Part shown: positions 11,574 to 20,255 of the stretch, piece after piece
How positions within the stretch are numbered: position 1 is the stretch's first letter
Layout: the number at the start of each line of letters is the position of its first letter
From: Topomyia yanbarensis
Lineage: Eukaryota > Arthropoda > Insecta > Diptera > Culicidae
Reading direction: 5' to 3'
Length of the DNA: 64,000 nucleotides
NCBI RefSeq assembly: GCF_030247195.1
Contig: NC_080672.1
Coordinates: 92,328,113 to 92,392,112, forward strand
The notes under the pieces: generated by a model
The model's database searches: none
Told to the model about the DNA's origin: nothing
The model's input: only the letters and a program-made list of their open reading frames with translations
Translations under genes and position numbers: made by a program

Positions 11574-11891
11574 CAACGGCGTAGCCCAGAGAAGGTTTTG
11601 GGGTTTAACACAATACAACGCCCCCCAAAAATTGACTTTTTTGGACTTTGGTACATTTTTGTCGGTATATCGTCCAAGAAGTATTTATGGTGAATTTTCT
11701 CAGGTTAATATTCATGACTACAATAAATTCTCAACAAATTCGCTAGACACGAACTCTGTTACTATTTTCTGAAAAATTAATTATGCATAATTTTAAAACT
11801 TCAAAAATTACGGTTTCGGAATTATGCCGTTTGACAGTATGATCGATTTTCACCAAACCCCCACCAAACCGAATTTCTGGCTACGCCGCTG
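11574..11891. mobile_element. hAT-type MITE, 318 bp, with 8-bp target duplication
   Basis: The left end reads caacggcgtagcccaga; the right end, reverse-complemented, reads cagcggcgtagccagaa. The flanking octamers are actccaag (11566-11573) and acttcaag (11892-11899), an 8-bp target duplication with one mismatch. An 8-bp duplication together with this TIR type points to a hAT-mobilised, non-autonomous element. The interior is non-coding, so it would need transposase from elsewhere. Confidence 0.8.
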
Positions 11892-12352
11892 ACTTCAAGT
11901 AAGTAGAAACAAAGTCGTTCTACACTCGTTCACAAGAAACTTCTTCGAATGCTGAATATCTATTATAATACATTGAAACCCTGATTTTATCAGCCAAATA
12001 TGAACATATGTTTGATGGGCTCTAGCAGACAAACAAGACTGAATTCGAATAAATCCTTTCTTGAGCATGTTTTCCTTATCATGAAGATGGAAATATGCAA
12101 AAATTAAAAGTTCATCATAATCAGAAATAGTTATCAGATCAGATCAAAGGGACGGGAAGAATATTTTAACAGCTTCAGTTTATTATAAAAAAGAAAAAAA
12201 AAGATGGGTGGGTAATGTCTGCGACATAACCGGAGAGATGTAGAATACATAAGGAACACGTTCTTCAAATATGTTGATACTCATTGGAATTTTCGGACAA
12301 AAGGTGATTTGGGCGAGGAATATTTCAAATTATTCTTTACAAAAATGATAGT

Positions 12353-12368
12353 GGTCCTAAAAAGGACC
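12353..12368 (-). terminator. Histone 3' stem-loop 1
   Basis: On the minus strand: ggtcct-tttt-aggacc, a perfect 6-bp stem with a 4-nt loop, followed by 'acta'. This matches the layout of the metazoan histone mRNA 3'-processing signal bound by SLBP. Confidence 0.75.
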
Positions 12369-12460
12369 GGTTTTGTTGGCGTTGTTGGCCTTGGTGAGGG
12401 AGATGGCTAACGATGAAATTAATGGTTAGCATGAGGAAGTCGCGTAGTACTGGCCAATGG
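12369..12460 (-). pseudogene. Histone H3 C-terminal remnant 1 (most decayed)
   Basis: Identified by alignment to remnant 2, not by reading frame. Just upstream of its stem-loop it shares with remnant 2 a block like 'catc.cc.tcaac.ccaac', preceded by a diverged 'gccag.gcacg.aac' segment that corresponds to the VTIMPK region of H3. No frame survives. Confidence 0.5.
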
Positions 12461-12833
12461 AAGAACAGATAATAATTGATTCCTGAAAATCAATTTTTCT
12501 TTATTCATGTAAATTACACATACTTACAAATCTAATAGAAGATTCCTGGTCATATTTCTGAGTCATTAGTGCGAACATTGTGTAATTTGGTTAAGTACAA
12601 TGAAAGTTACAAACTTTCCAAACTCGACCTTCTGTTCCTTCAGAAATATTGAAATGGGGTGTCTATATTAAACCGTTAGTCGTGGTCACAATAAAAAAGA
12701 TGGGTGGGTAATGTCTGTTACATAACCGGAGCGTCGTGATTTCAATTCGAGACGTTAATTTAAATCTAATAATATTCAACAGAATCACGTTTGAATGGGA
12801 AATTTTCAAATAATTCTCTATGGTAATAATGGT

Positions 12834-12849
12834 GGTTCTGAAAAGAACC
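12834..12849 (-). terminator. Histone 3' stem-loop 2
   Basis: On the minus strand: ggttct-tttc-agaacc followed by 'accatt'. This is a perfect 6-bp stem with the consensus UUUC loop and an ACCA-like downstream flank. Confidence 0.85.
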
Positions 12850-13052
12850 TTTGGTATCGGCGTTGGTGTTGATGGTGATGCGCTGGATCGTTGGATATTT
12901 TTGGCATGATAGTTACGTGCCTGGCGAACTGTTTTGTAGCCTCGAACAAAACGACAAGACTGGCTTCTTCGGGTACCATTACGGCTGAACTTTATAAGCT
13001 TAGCTCGACTTTGAAATCCTGCACAATCTCACGAATCAGACACTGGTAGGGC
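12850..13052 (-). pseudogene. Histone H3 pseudogene 2 (C-terminal half)
   Basis: Minus-strand translation gives YQCLIREIVQDFKVELSL, a stop, then SSAVM, EEAS and LVVLFEATK, and finally RHVTIMPK. These align in order with the LVREIAQDFK...SAVMALQEAS...LFEDTN...RVTIMPKD region of H3. Everything upstream of the H3 alpha-2 region is missing. There is an internal stop and a frameshift after IMPK. Confidence 0.85.
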
Positions 13053-13179
13053 CATTTTGTTTGCTACTAGCACGGAGCTGCACAAAAAAATCATTTAATG
13101 CAGTTAGTTCACAGAGGCTGCCAAAAAGCTCGAATAGAAGCATGCGACTTCAACATTTCTCTTAAACACATGCAACAAC

Positions 13180-13260
13180 ACATTCGTTTTGGTAATACTG
13201 ATAATAACAGTAGAAAGGAATGGAAAAGCAGTGCACGAAACGAGCGAGAGGATAATTTAA
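13180..13260. promoter_or_regulatory. Histone promoter-like block, inverted copy
   Basis: Contains 'aaaggaatggaaaagcag' and 'cacgaaacgagcgagagga'. These are the reverse complement of the block upstream of H3 pseudogene 3 (13847-13945) and similar to 14149-14215. Opposed copies would suit divergent histone promoters. No histone follows on the plus strand today. Confidence 0.45.
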
Positions 13261-13380
13261 TTTTTTGTTCCGTGTGCAAGCTACTTCTTTCCACACAACG
13301 TATTATGTTGATTGTTGAAAATTTGTTACACACCTTAAAATGGAAGTTTCAGTTTAACTCTCACTAGAACACAATTGATT

Positions 13381-13396
13381 GGTCCTGAAAAGAACC
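13381..13396 (-). terminator. Histone 3' stem-loop 3
   Basis: On the minus strand: ggttct-tttc-aggacc, with one G:U wobble in the 6-bp stem and the consensus loop. Confidence 0.8.
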
Positions 13397-13413
13397 GTTG
13401 CTTTTATTGTAAT

Positions 13414-13785
13414 TTACGCCCACTCCCAGCGGACACTGTGAGCCAGTTTGATTTCTTTTGCGAGAAAGTTACGTACTTGGCGCACTATTTTGTATCCTCA
13501 AACAAACCGACCAAGTAGGCATCACTGGCTTCATTACGGCTGAGTTTTGTAAGCGTAGCTCGACTTTGAAGTAATACACAACCTTACGAACCAGACGCTG
13601 AAGTGTTAGCCAGCGGATTAGTTTCTCCGTTGCCCTTTAGTTGGGGCGAAATACTAGCATGGCGACAGTTCCTGATCGGTAGTTGGTTGCGATGGGCCAC
13701 CAGTAGCTGGGGCACTTTTGCGGACCGTCATCATTGCCAACTGCTTTCCTCCGGTGGACTGGCTGCTTGCTAGTGCTTGAACGAA
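13414..13785 (-). pseudogene. Histone H3 pseudogene 3 (nearly full length)
   Basis: Across frames, the minus strand reads STGGK, QLAMMTVRKSAPATGG, YRSGTVAM, a stop, TEKLIR, LQRLVRKV, FKVELRLQNSAVM, EASDAYLVGLFEDTK, a stop, CAKYVTFSQKK and IKLAHSVRWEWA with a terminal stop at 13414. This covers H3 from about residue 10 to its C-terminus, in order. SAPATGG and SAVM are canonical-H3 signatures. At least two in-frame stops, frameshifts and a missing ALQ triplet show that it is dead. The 65-residue open frame at 13637-13834 is a piece of it. Confidence 0.9.
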
Positions 13786-13839
13786 TACGAATGATGAGAA
13801 AAACTGACCGACCAATATTCATATATGAAAACACGAGAA

Positions 13840-13950
13840 AGCACTACTATCACTCTCTCGCTCGTTTTCGTGCCATTCCTGTGCCTTTCCTTTCCGTTCG
13901 GCTACCAATACTAGCATAACCAAAACGAATATTCTGTCTTTCCATCGCCT
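13840..13950 (-). promoter_or_regulatory. H3-type promoter block of pseudogene 3
   Basis: Repeated upstream of pseudogene 4 (14645-14760): 'tctcgctcgtt.tcgtg', then 'gcctttcctttccgt.cggct'. Conservation between copies and the position 5' of H3 suggest the ancestral promoter; no TATA box is assigned with confidence. Confidence 0.45.
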
Positions 13951-14099
13951 TCAATCTAGTGGCCAGTGCTAGCAAACTTGTATGTTCAGTTTTTCAATAA
14001 CAACATTCCAACAATATTTTCAAAGAATGTTGAAGATTTGAACAGAAGGAAGGAAAAGATTTTCACAAATTTAAATTCTTTTGTCTTATTTGTTAGCGG

Positions 14100-14215
14100 T
14101 GATACTGGCCATGGGATGGTGGGGGAACACCCACATTCGTTTGTTATGATGGTATTAGCAGCAGAAAGGAATGGAAAAGCAGTGCACGAAAACGAGCGAG
14201 AGAGGATAATTTAAA
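14100..14215 (+). promoter_or_regulatory. Promoter-like block with possible H4 start remnant
   Basis: Contains 'aaaggaatggaaaagcagtg' (14163 on), the inverted counterpart of the H3 promoter block. Just before it, 'actggccatgggatggtggg' (14105 on) could be a ruined start of histone H4 (TG.G..GG), the expected divergent partner of H3. The match is only a few residues long and is weak. Confidence 0.25.
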
Positions 14216-14328
14216 TTCTCTTTCTTTCTTTCCACACATCGTATTTCTTATATAGCTTTCTGAAAATTATTTGTTATACACCATAAAATGTAAATTTCAG
14301 TTTAACTCTTATTAGAACACAATTAATT

Positions 14329-14344
14329 GGTCCTGTAAAGAACC
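14329..14344 (-). terminator. Histone 3' stem-loop 4
   Basis: On the minus strand: ggttct-ttac-aggacc. The stem is kept with one wobble pair; the loop has diverged to TTAC. Confidence 0.7.
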
Positions 14345-14372
14345 GATTATTGTTTTATTGCGGGAGCATAAT

Positions 14373-14585
14373 TCAGACGCACTCCCCGCGGACACGGTGA
14401 GCCAGTTTAACTCTTATTAGAACGCAGATTAGTTTCTCTGTTGCCCTTTAGTTGGGGCGAAATTCTTGCAGGGCGACAGTTCCTGATCGGGTTGCGATGA
14501 GTCACCAGTAGCTGGGGCACTTTTTCCGACCGTCGTCATCGCCAACTGCTTTCCTTCGGTGGACTGGCTGCTTGCTAGTGCTTGA
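14373..14585 (-). pseudogene. Histone H3 pseudogene 4 (central deletion)
   Basis: The minus strand reads STEGKQLAMTTVGKSAPATG near the N-terminus, then 'DQELSPC'/'GTVALQEF'-type sequence in alternate frames. It then jumps to KLAHRVRGECV with a stop at 14373, the end of H3. The segment corresponding to about 13450-13612 of pseudogene 3 is missing. It is replaced at 14408-14424 by a copy of the 3'-flanking motif 'aactcttattagaac'. Confidence 0.85.
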
Positions 14586-14644
14586 ACTTGAACGAATACG
14601 AATGATGAGAAAAACCGACCGACAGATATTTTTATAATCGCGCT

Positions 14645-14760
14645 AATATGCACTACTATTGCTTTCTCGCTCGTTCTCGTGTCGTGCATGAGCCTTTCCT
14701 TTCCGTCCGGCTTCTAATGGCCTAACCAAAGGAATATGCTGTCTTTTCCCCACCAACTGC
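14645..14760 (-). promoter_or_regulatory. H3-type promoter block of pseudogene 4
   Basis: Homologous to 13840-13950, with 'tttctcgctcgttctcgtg' and 'gcctttcctttccgtccggc'. Confidence 0.45.
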
Positions 14761-14770
14761 TCTCGTCAAG

Positions 14771-17045
14771 CAACCCAATGCGAATAATCATAGGAACAAA
14801 CATGTAGTGGACCTATATATAAACTTTTCATTATTTTATTGTTCGGTTGGTCTACCAAAGTGACAGCTCTGTGCGGGATGGGCTGAAAATTTTCACTTTT
14901 CCGAGTCGTTTTCGAAAGGTTTTTCAAAACACAATTTTTTGTTATTAGTGCATGTTATACATAATTCAAATTTTAATACAGCATAGAGGAACATATTTTC
15001 AACAAATTAGCCTAAAAATCAAATCATTCTGTTAAGTATGATAAAAGTTATTAACGTTCAAAATCTGACGCGGCGCCGCAGCCGATATTTTGAAACGGGA
15101 CCCCTATATTGAAAGCTTAAATGTATTCTACATTAAAAAAAATTGCTCGATTTAGTCAATGTCCCCATTTTGTCAGCCTAAAATACACCATGAGACTGAT
15201 AAAAATGGGTCTTTATTGTATGTATTATTCACTGTGTTTCACATTAATAGGTACATTTCATTTTTGGGGATTTTTTATTGTATCGAACTACAACAATTTT
15301 TAGGTAATTTTCAAGGGGTTTTTTATAGACTTCTTCCAAAATTTGGCGAACCTATTCCAATTCGTATACCAATTAATTGGTATACTTAAGGGTTAATATG
15401 TTACAGATAGAGAAAATACTGAAATTTTCAGCTTTTTTCTTACACAATATTACGAAAGTTTATTAAACAATTTTTCTTAAAATTATAAACTATTTGAAAT
15501 TTTTTAATAGTATAATTTTTTTTTTATTGAACCGTGATTTTTAATGAATAGTGACCATCGCTTCACAACGTAGTCTATTTTTCATGGCTTGCGGTGAGCA
15601 CGATCTCTCGAATTGCTGAACTGAAAATTATGAAATAGAAATTAATTTTTAGTATTCTTTACTTTACTCGCCGCGCAGATAGTTCTGAATTAGACCCGCT
15701 GGTGCCCTAAGACGATTTCGCTAGATTTTCAGAGCACTGTGCACACAGTGCATTAACGCAAGTGACGGAAGGTTATCGAAAAGTTTCGTGAAAATGAAAA
15801 TTCCAGTAATGATGATGATTTTCCCAAACGGTTAGTTTTCGAGAGGTTTTTATTTGTTCTTTGTCATTAGGATTAGCGATAATAATTCAAATCAAGGATA
15901 CTACTGGGAAGTCACCTTTAGAAAAAGTCGATGTCGAAGTAAAATTTGGAACTATACACGCATGCACTTCAGAGATAGCGTGATATCAGGAGCTGCGATT
16001 TCATTTCAACAAATGTAAACATAAGGCTTTTTTCATACATGCGAATGAGGGCTTTGAAACGCAACCAATTAACCAAAAAAATTTGATTCTACGATATTGC
16101 TTTCTTAAACTACAGCAAAAAATACAACGGGCGAAACTGTATTTTTGTTTGTTTATTTAAAGTTTCGCCCTCCACGCTCCATGCAAACAAACAGGGCGAT
16201 ACTTTTTTTGCTAGCAGTTTAGAAGCGAAACTGTCATTTTCGTATTTTTTTGAGGATTATCAAGCTGATACCAGCTGTAAATAGTAACAATGATCGCTAT
16301 TGAAAAAAACCCGGACGAAATCGGTGGTGTAGAACGGTATTTATTGTAAAAAAACGTAAGAACGATACTTCAATGCTGATAGGTGGGACCGAAAAAGTAA
16401 ACAATCGCCAAAGGGGCGATGCTATCATTTTGTAAATTTTAATAGCAAAAACAAATTTTAATTTAATAATTTCAAATACTTTATGAAGTTTTGGGTTTCG
16501 ATCACTGAATCATGCAATCTAGGATATAAAAAACACAATAGTTCTTAAATAGGAAATAAAAGTCTGGAAATATTCACTGTTGATTTTCTTTGAATGGTGT
16601 CACTGCTTGTATCGCCCTTTTCAAGAAAAAGCGTTGATTTCTTAGTTCTCAGTCGCGTTGGTAATTTGAGTAAAGTATAAACTTCAAATCTATTCAAAAA
16701 ATGCGATTTTTTTGGCTCAGTACAATATATAACCCCTTTAGGAAAATTCAGTTTTCCCAGCACAATTTAGATATTTTATTAACAGAGCATTAACAATAAT
16801 TCGTAATATGTCTATTTTATGGGCCATTTTTTCGCTTCCCATTGATTTGATTTGAGATTTCTAGCAATGATGTTGTCCTATGCTGATTTAAGCGATTCTC
16901 TGAGTCCTGCCACTTTCCCATGTAGTATGTGTTATCAAAAACATCGCGAAGCATCAAGTTCTAAATGTTCTCAAACGATATAATATCCGAAGAGAGTGAT
17001 AAGAGTTATAAGAAATGTCTCATCACACTGTTAGGTGGATTAAAA
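14771..17045. other. AT-rich spacer without recognisable gene
   Basis: Only short open frames. A perfect 10-bp hairpin (gggcgaaact/agtttcgccc) occurs near 16129-16170, and further 'gggcgat' motifs lie at 16194, 16413 and (inverted) 16611, hinting at an old inverted repeat. Nothing is identifiable as a gene. Confidence 0.4.
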
Positions 17046-17352
17046 GCGTTTTTACAGTAAATTTCAATGTAAAATAGACTTTTACAGTGAAAAAGGGGGG
17101 TGGTTATGTTTCTTAACATTAAAAAAATCAATTTTTCTCCATACATTTTTTTCTCGAAAACAGTAAAATTTAATGTTAATGCACTGTATCAGTTTTTTGC
17201 TGAACAGTGAAATTTATTGTTACATGAAATTTTATTGTAAATCTACTGTGAGAACTTGGCATCGAAAAATGTTGAAACATTAATAACTATAATATTTATT
17301 GTTTTATGATTGTTTGTAGGGTAAATTCTATTGTAAAATTCTATCCGGGTGA
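17046..17352 (+). mobile_element. MITE-like repeat copy (plus orientation)
   Basis: Contains 'cagtaaatttcaatgtaaaa', 'gacttttacagtgaaaaagg' and 'tttattgttttatgattgtt', and ends in 'gtaaattctattgtaaaatt'. Homologous to the reverse complement of 32258-32645. Non-coding. Confidence 0.65.
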
Positions 17353-18117
17353 CCCTACAGAACAAAATTCAACCGCGTTACCCTGTGCGCCATATGACCG
17401 CCGCACAGTGGATCCACTCCATACAAAAGCTGGACAAAACCTCAAAAGTAGTTTAAAATGAATGAAAATATCATAATTTGGTAATTTTGGTGCGCTGAAC
17501 TCGATTTTGATTATATTAGGACGCTAAAATGAAAATTCGACAGCCTAGGGTGGTTCTAAAAGTTTTTTTTTTAATTTCGCAAAAGTGAATTTTATTAACT
17601 TCTCAAAACAGATACTTCGTAAGTGAACAGAAACATTTTGATTTCCTAGGGTAGTCCTTAGTAACGACTTAGCTAGGGTGGTTGCAATTTATCGAAATCT
17701 GGCGAATAAAAAATGATGTAATTTTATACATTTGTTTGTAGATCTTCAGTTTAATCTGAATACCGTCATTGGAAAAATCTTCCCTTCATAGCTCTTTAAG
17801 AGATAATCTTCATGTACTAATTTATGAACGTATGCGTTTAGAATAGTTTAGAATAGTTAGAATAGTTATAAAAGATCTTAAGGTGTTTTATAGAATGCCT
17901 TAAATTTTTGTTTTATTGGTTTATTTATTTATAGTTATCGCCAAAGCTATTAAAAGATGACAGGTTTATTTGCCAAATCATGCCCTACTATGCTCTATTC
18001 ACAGTTGCTCATACGATGCATATTGCAGCTAAGCCGCTCAATTCTTTTCCATTGATTTTCAATTCCAATGATGATATGAATATCTCTCCTTGTGGGTACT
18101 GACTTGGTTTTTCGTGC
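17353..18117. other. Unannotated sequence
   Basis: AT-rich DNA with no recognised gene or repeat, upstream of retroposon copy 1. Confidence 0.35.
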
Positions 18118-18150
18118 GAAAATATCCTGACCATATTTTGCACTGTATGT
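18118..18150. repeat. Target-site duplication, left copy (33 bp), retroposon copy 1
   Basis: Starts gaaaatatcctgacc and ends gcactgtatgt. It is repeated exactly at 20223-20255, immediately after the A tract of the retroposon. Confidence 0.95.
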
Positions 18151-20222
18151 CCCTCTCGCAGGTTGATGGGATTGACGGTATTGTAAACATCATCAAGCCA
18201 CAATATATTCAATAGAGTTATCTAAATATAAGGACCTTCGCTCTTTTTAGTTTTTATTTGCACCAAGTTCTACTACTAGAGGTTAATTAGTTCTCATGTT
18301 AATAATCCACCAAACATTATGACTACTGAGGATTTGATTTATATAAGAAGCCCGCTTCAAGATGTTGATTACAATACGCCTCGATAGTGGTGTGTCGAGG
18401 AGGCCGGGAGGGCTGATATGAGCCTTTTGTCTGTTCTATACCTTTCCTCTATTCACCAGCTCATAACCAACAATCAATCAGTAACAAATAGATAATTGAG
18501 AAAGGATGTGCTATGTGTGGTGATTGGCTATTCAAGTATTAGTAGTGTTAGTACTAATGTATGTCTCATGTGATGATCATAACTTCAGCTGTATCTTATA
18601 CCTATCTAATCTATTACGTCTCTCATATATTGTCTTTTATTTCTTCTTTTCGAGTCCTATACTGCCATTCTACACCCGCCTTCAGCTGAATCAACAACGA
18701 TGGTGATAGTGAACGTCTTAACACTCACACATTCTCAAATGCGGTCTCAGCGGGAACCTACAAAAATGCCATCGTGCACGCGATTACGAATCGGTCACGT
18801 CCGAAAGTCTATCCTTGATCCTAGAAGCCTAGGTCCATGCCTTCAGCTGGACCAATTAAGAAAATACGCCCATACCTATTAGACAACACGTCTCATGGCG
18901 ACATGACCGGGAACCCTATCGATATAAACGATCCCACTCTCTGCCAGAATTCAAACCGCGCACTGAAAATTTAATATCAGACTCACGGTTCGCGCAACCA
19001 TTCAAGAACACACGTTACAAAATCACGTCAGCGCACAAACGTTAGAGCCCCTCGCGATTTTCCAAGCAACCTACGAACTCGCAAACATGATTACACCCCG
19101 GTGATAAGGTGAAAATCTCAGCACTCATAAACTTACCAACACGATCTCAAGTGTCAACCTACAAACTCCCGCGCTCGCGCCGTCATGAATCGGGATCGTC
19201 CGGAAGTATCTATCCTCGGTACAAACAATCTAGGTCCTTGTTAATTAATAAAAAAAATAATAAAATTGAAAAATAACTCCCATATCCACTAGACAAAACG
19301 TTCCATGGCGACATGACCGGAAACTCTAGTGATATGGGGTAACTCTCTCCCTGTCAGAATGTGATCCGTACAACGAAAACTAAAGATCAGAATGACGGTC
19401 CGCGAATATATAAATCGCCGCAGGGTTTCAAAATCGAATTTATACACGCGAAGTCACATACACGCGAGCACACGGGACAAACACGTCAACATACGAACGC
19501 TTAAGCCCTTTGCGATCATCTACGCACACCTATGCCCGCGATCGCGTAAACTTGATAACACTGCGGCAATTGTGTGAACGTTTTAGTACTTACGAAGTTA
19601 CAAACGCGATCTCAAACGCCAACCCGCAAATGCGCGATCATGAATCGGTCACGTCCGGAAATCTTTAACCTTTATTCTAGCAATTTAGGTCCATACATTC
19701 AGTTGGACATTTCAAAAAAATAAATAAAGCTCATATCCACTAGACCACGCGTTCTACGACGACATGATTGGGATCTCTAATGATATGGAAGAACCCACTT
19801 CCTTCTGGAATCTGAACCGTACACAAAAAATTAAGTATCAGATTCACGGTCCGCGCGCGATCATTCTAGAACACACGCGAATATGCGAAAGGCACACGGT
19901 TATGAAATAGAATTTATGCACGCGAAGTTACACGTTAGCACACGCGACATACAAACGCACACGCGATCGAGCACATTAACGTACAAATATTCGAGCCCTT
20001 CGCGATGATACACGCGATTCCGAGTCCCTACGCCCGCACATGCCTGAACCGTACAAAGAATATCACATTCAGAATCACGGCCCGCTACAATTGGCCTATT
20101 GCAGTGTTTTATTGGGCGACATTGCCTGTCTCGTCTGCAAATTGTAGTATGTGATTCTGACGGGGAGCCCTTCCGAGAACCTAGCTCTACAGCTCCAGTA
20201 GGACAACTCTCGAAAAAAAAAA
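18151..20222 (+). mobile_element. 2.07-kb non-coding poly(A) retroposon, copy 1
   Basis: Begins ccctctcgcaggttgatggg, ends ctctcg followed by about ten A, and is flanked by a perfect 33-bp direct repeat. Defined 5' end, A tail and long target duplication are the signature of target-primed reverse transcription by a LINE machinery acting in trans. No ORF longer than about 70 codons is present and no LINE domain is seen, so it is non-autonomous. The 3' two-thirds consist of about three diverged units, each with a 'cggtcacgtccggaa' box (18790, 19195, 19645; spacing about 400-455 bp). They are rich in CGCG, unlike the AT-rich surroundings. Copy 2 at 49506-51569 is nearly identical. Confidence 0.9.
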
Positions 20223-20255
20223 GAAAATATCCTGACCATATTTTGCACTGTATGT
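20223..20255. repeat. Target-site duplication, right copy, retroposon copy 1
   Basis: Exact repeat of 18118-18150. Confidence 0.95.

Larger units (their letters stand above)
12196..14770 (-). other. Degenerate replication-dependent histone H3 cluster
   Basis: Four minus-strand H3 remnants, each followed by a histone-type 3' stem-loop, lie within 2.6 kb. Repeated 3' flanks ('gatgggtgggtaatgtctg' at about 12205 and 12701) and repeated promoter-like blocks separate them. The residues SAPATG and SAVM match canonical H3 and not H3.3, and H3.3 genes lack the stem-loop, so these are decayed members of a replication-dependent cluster. They are not processed pseudogenes of H3.3. I see no recognisable H2A, H2B or H1. 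Confidence 0.8.

Noticed and set aside
12850..14585. Processed H3.3 pseudogenes or a centromeric H3 variant
   Set aside because: Canonical signatures (SAPATG, SAVM), retained stem-loops, lack of A tails and repeated promoter blocks indicate DNA-level copies of replication-dependent H3; stops rule out a functional variant.
18009..18212. Minus-strand frame crossing the left edge of retroposon copy 1
   Set aside because: It could be joined with sequence beyond the insertion into a longer frame, but it has no recognisable motif and the composition is AT-driven.
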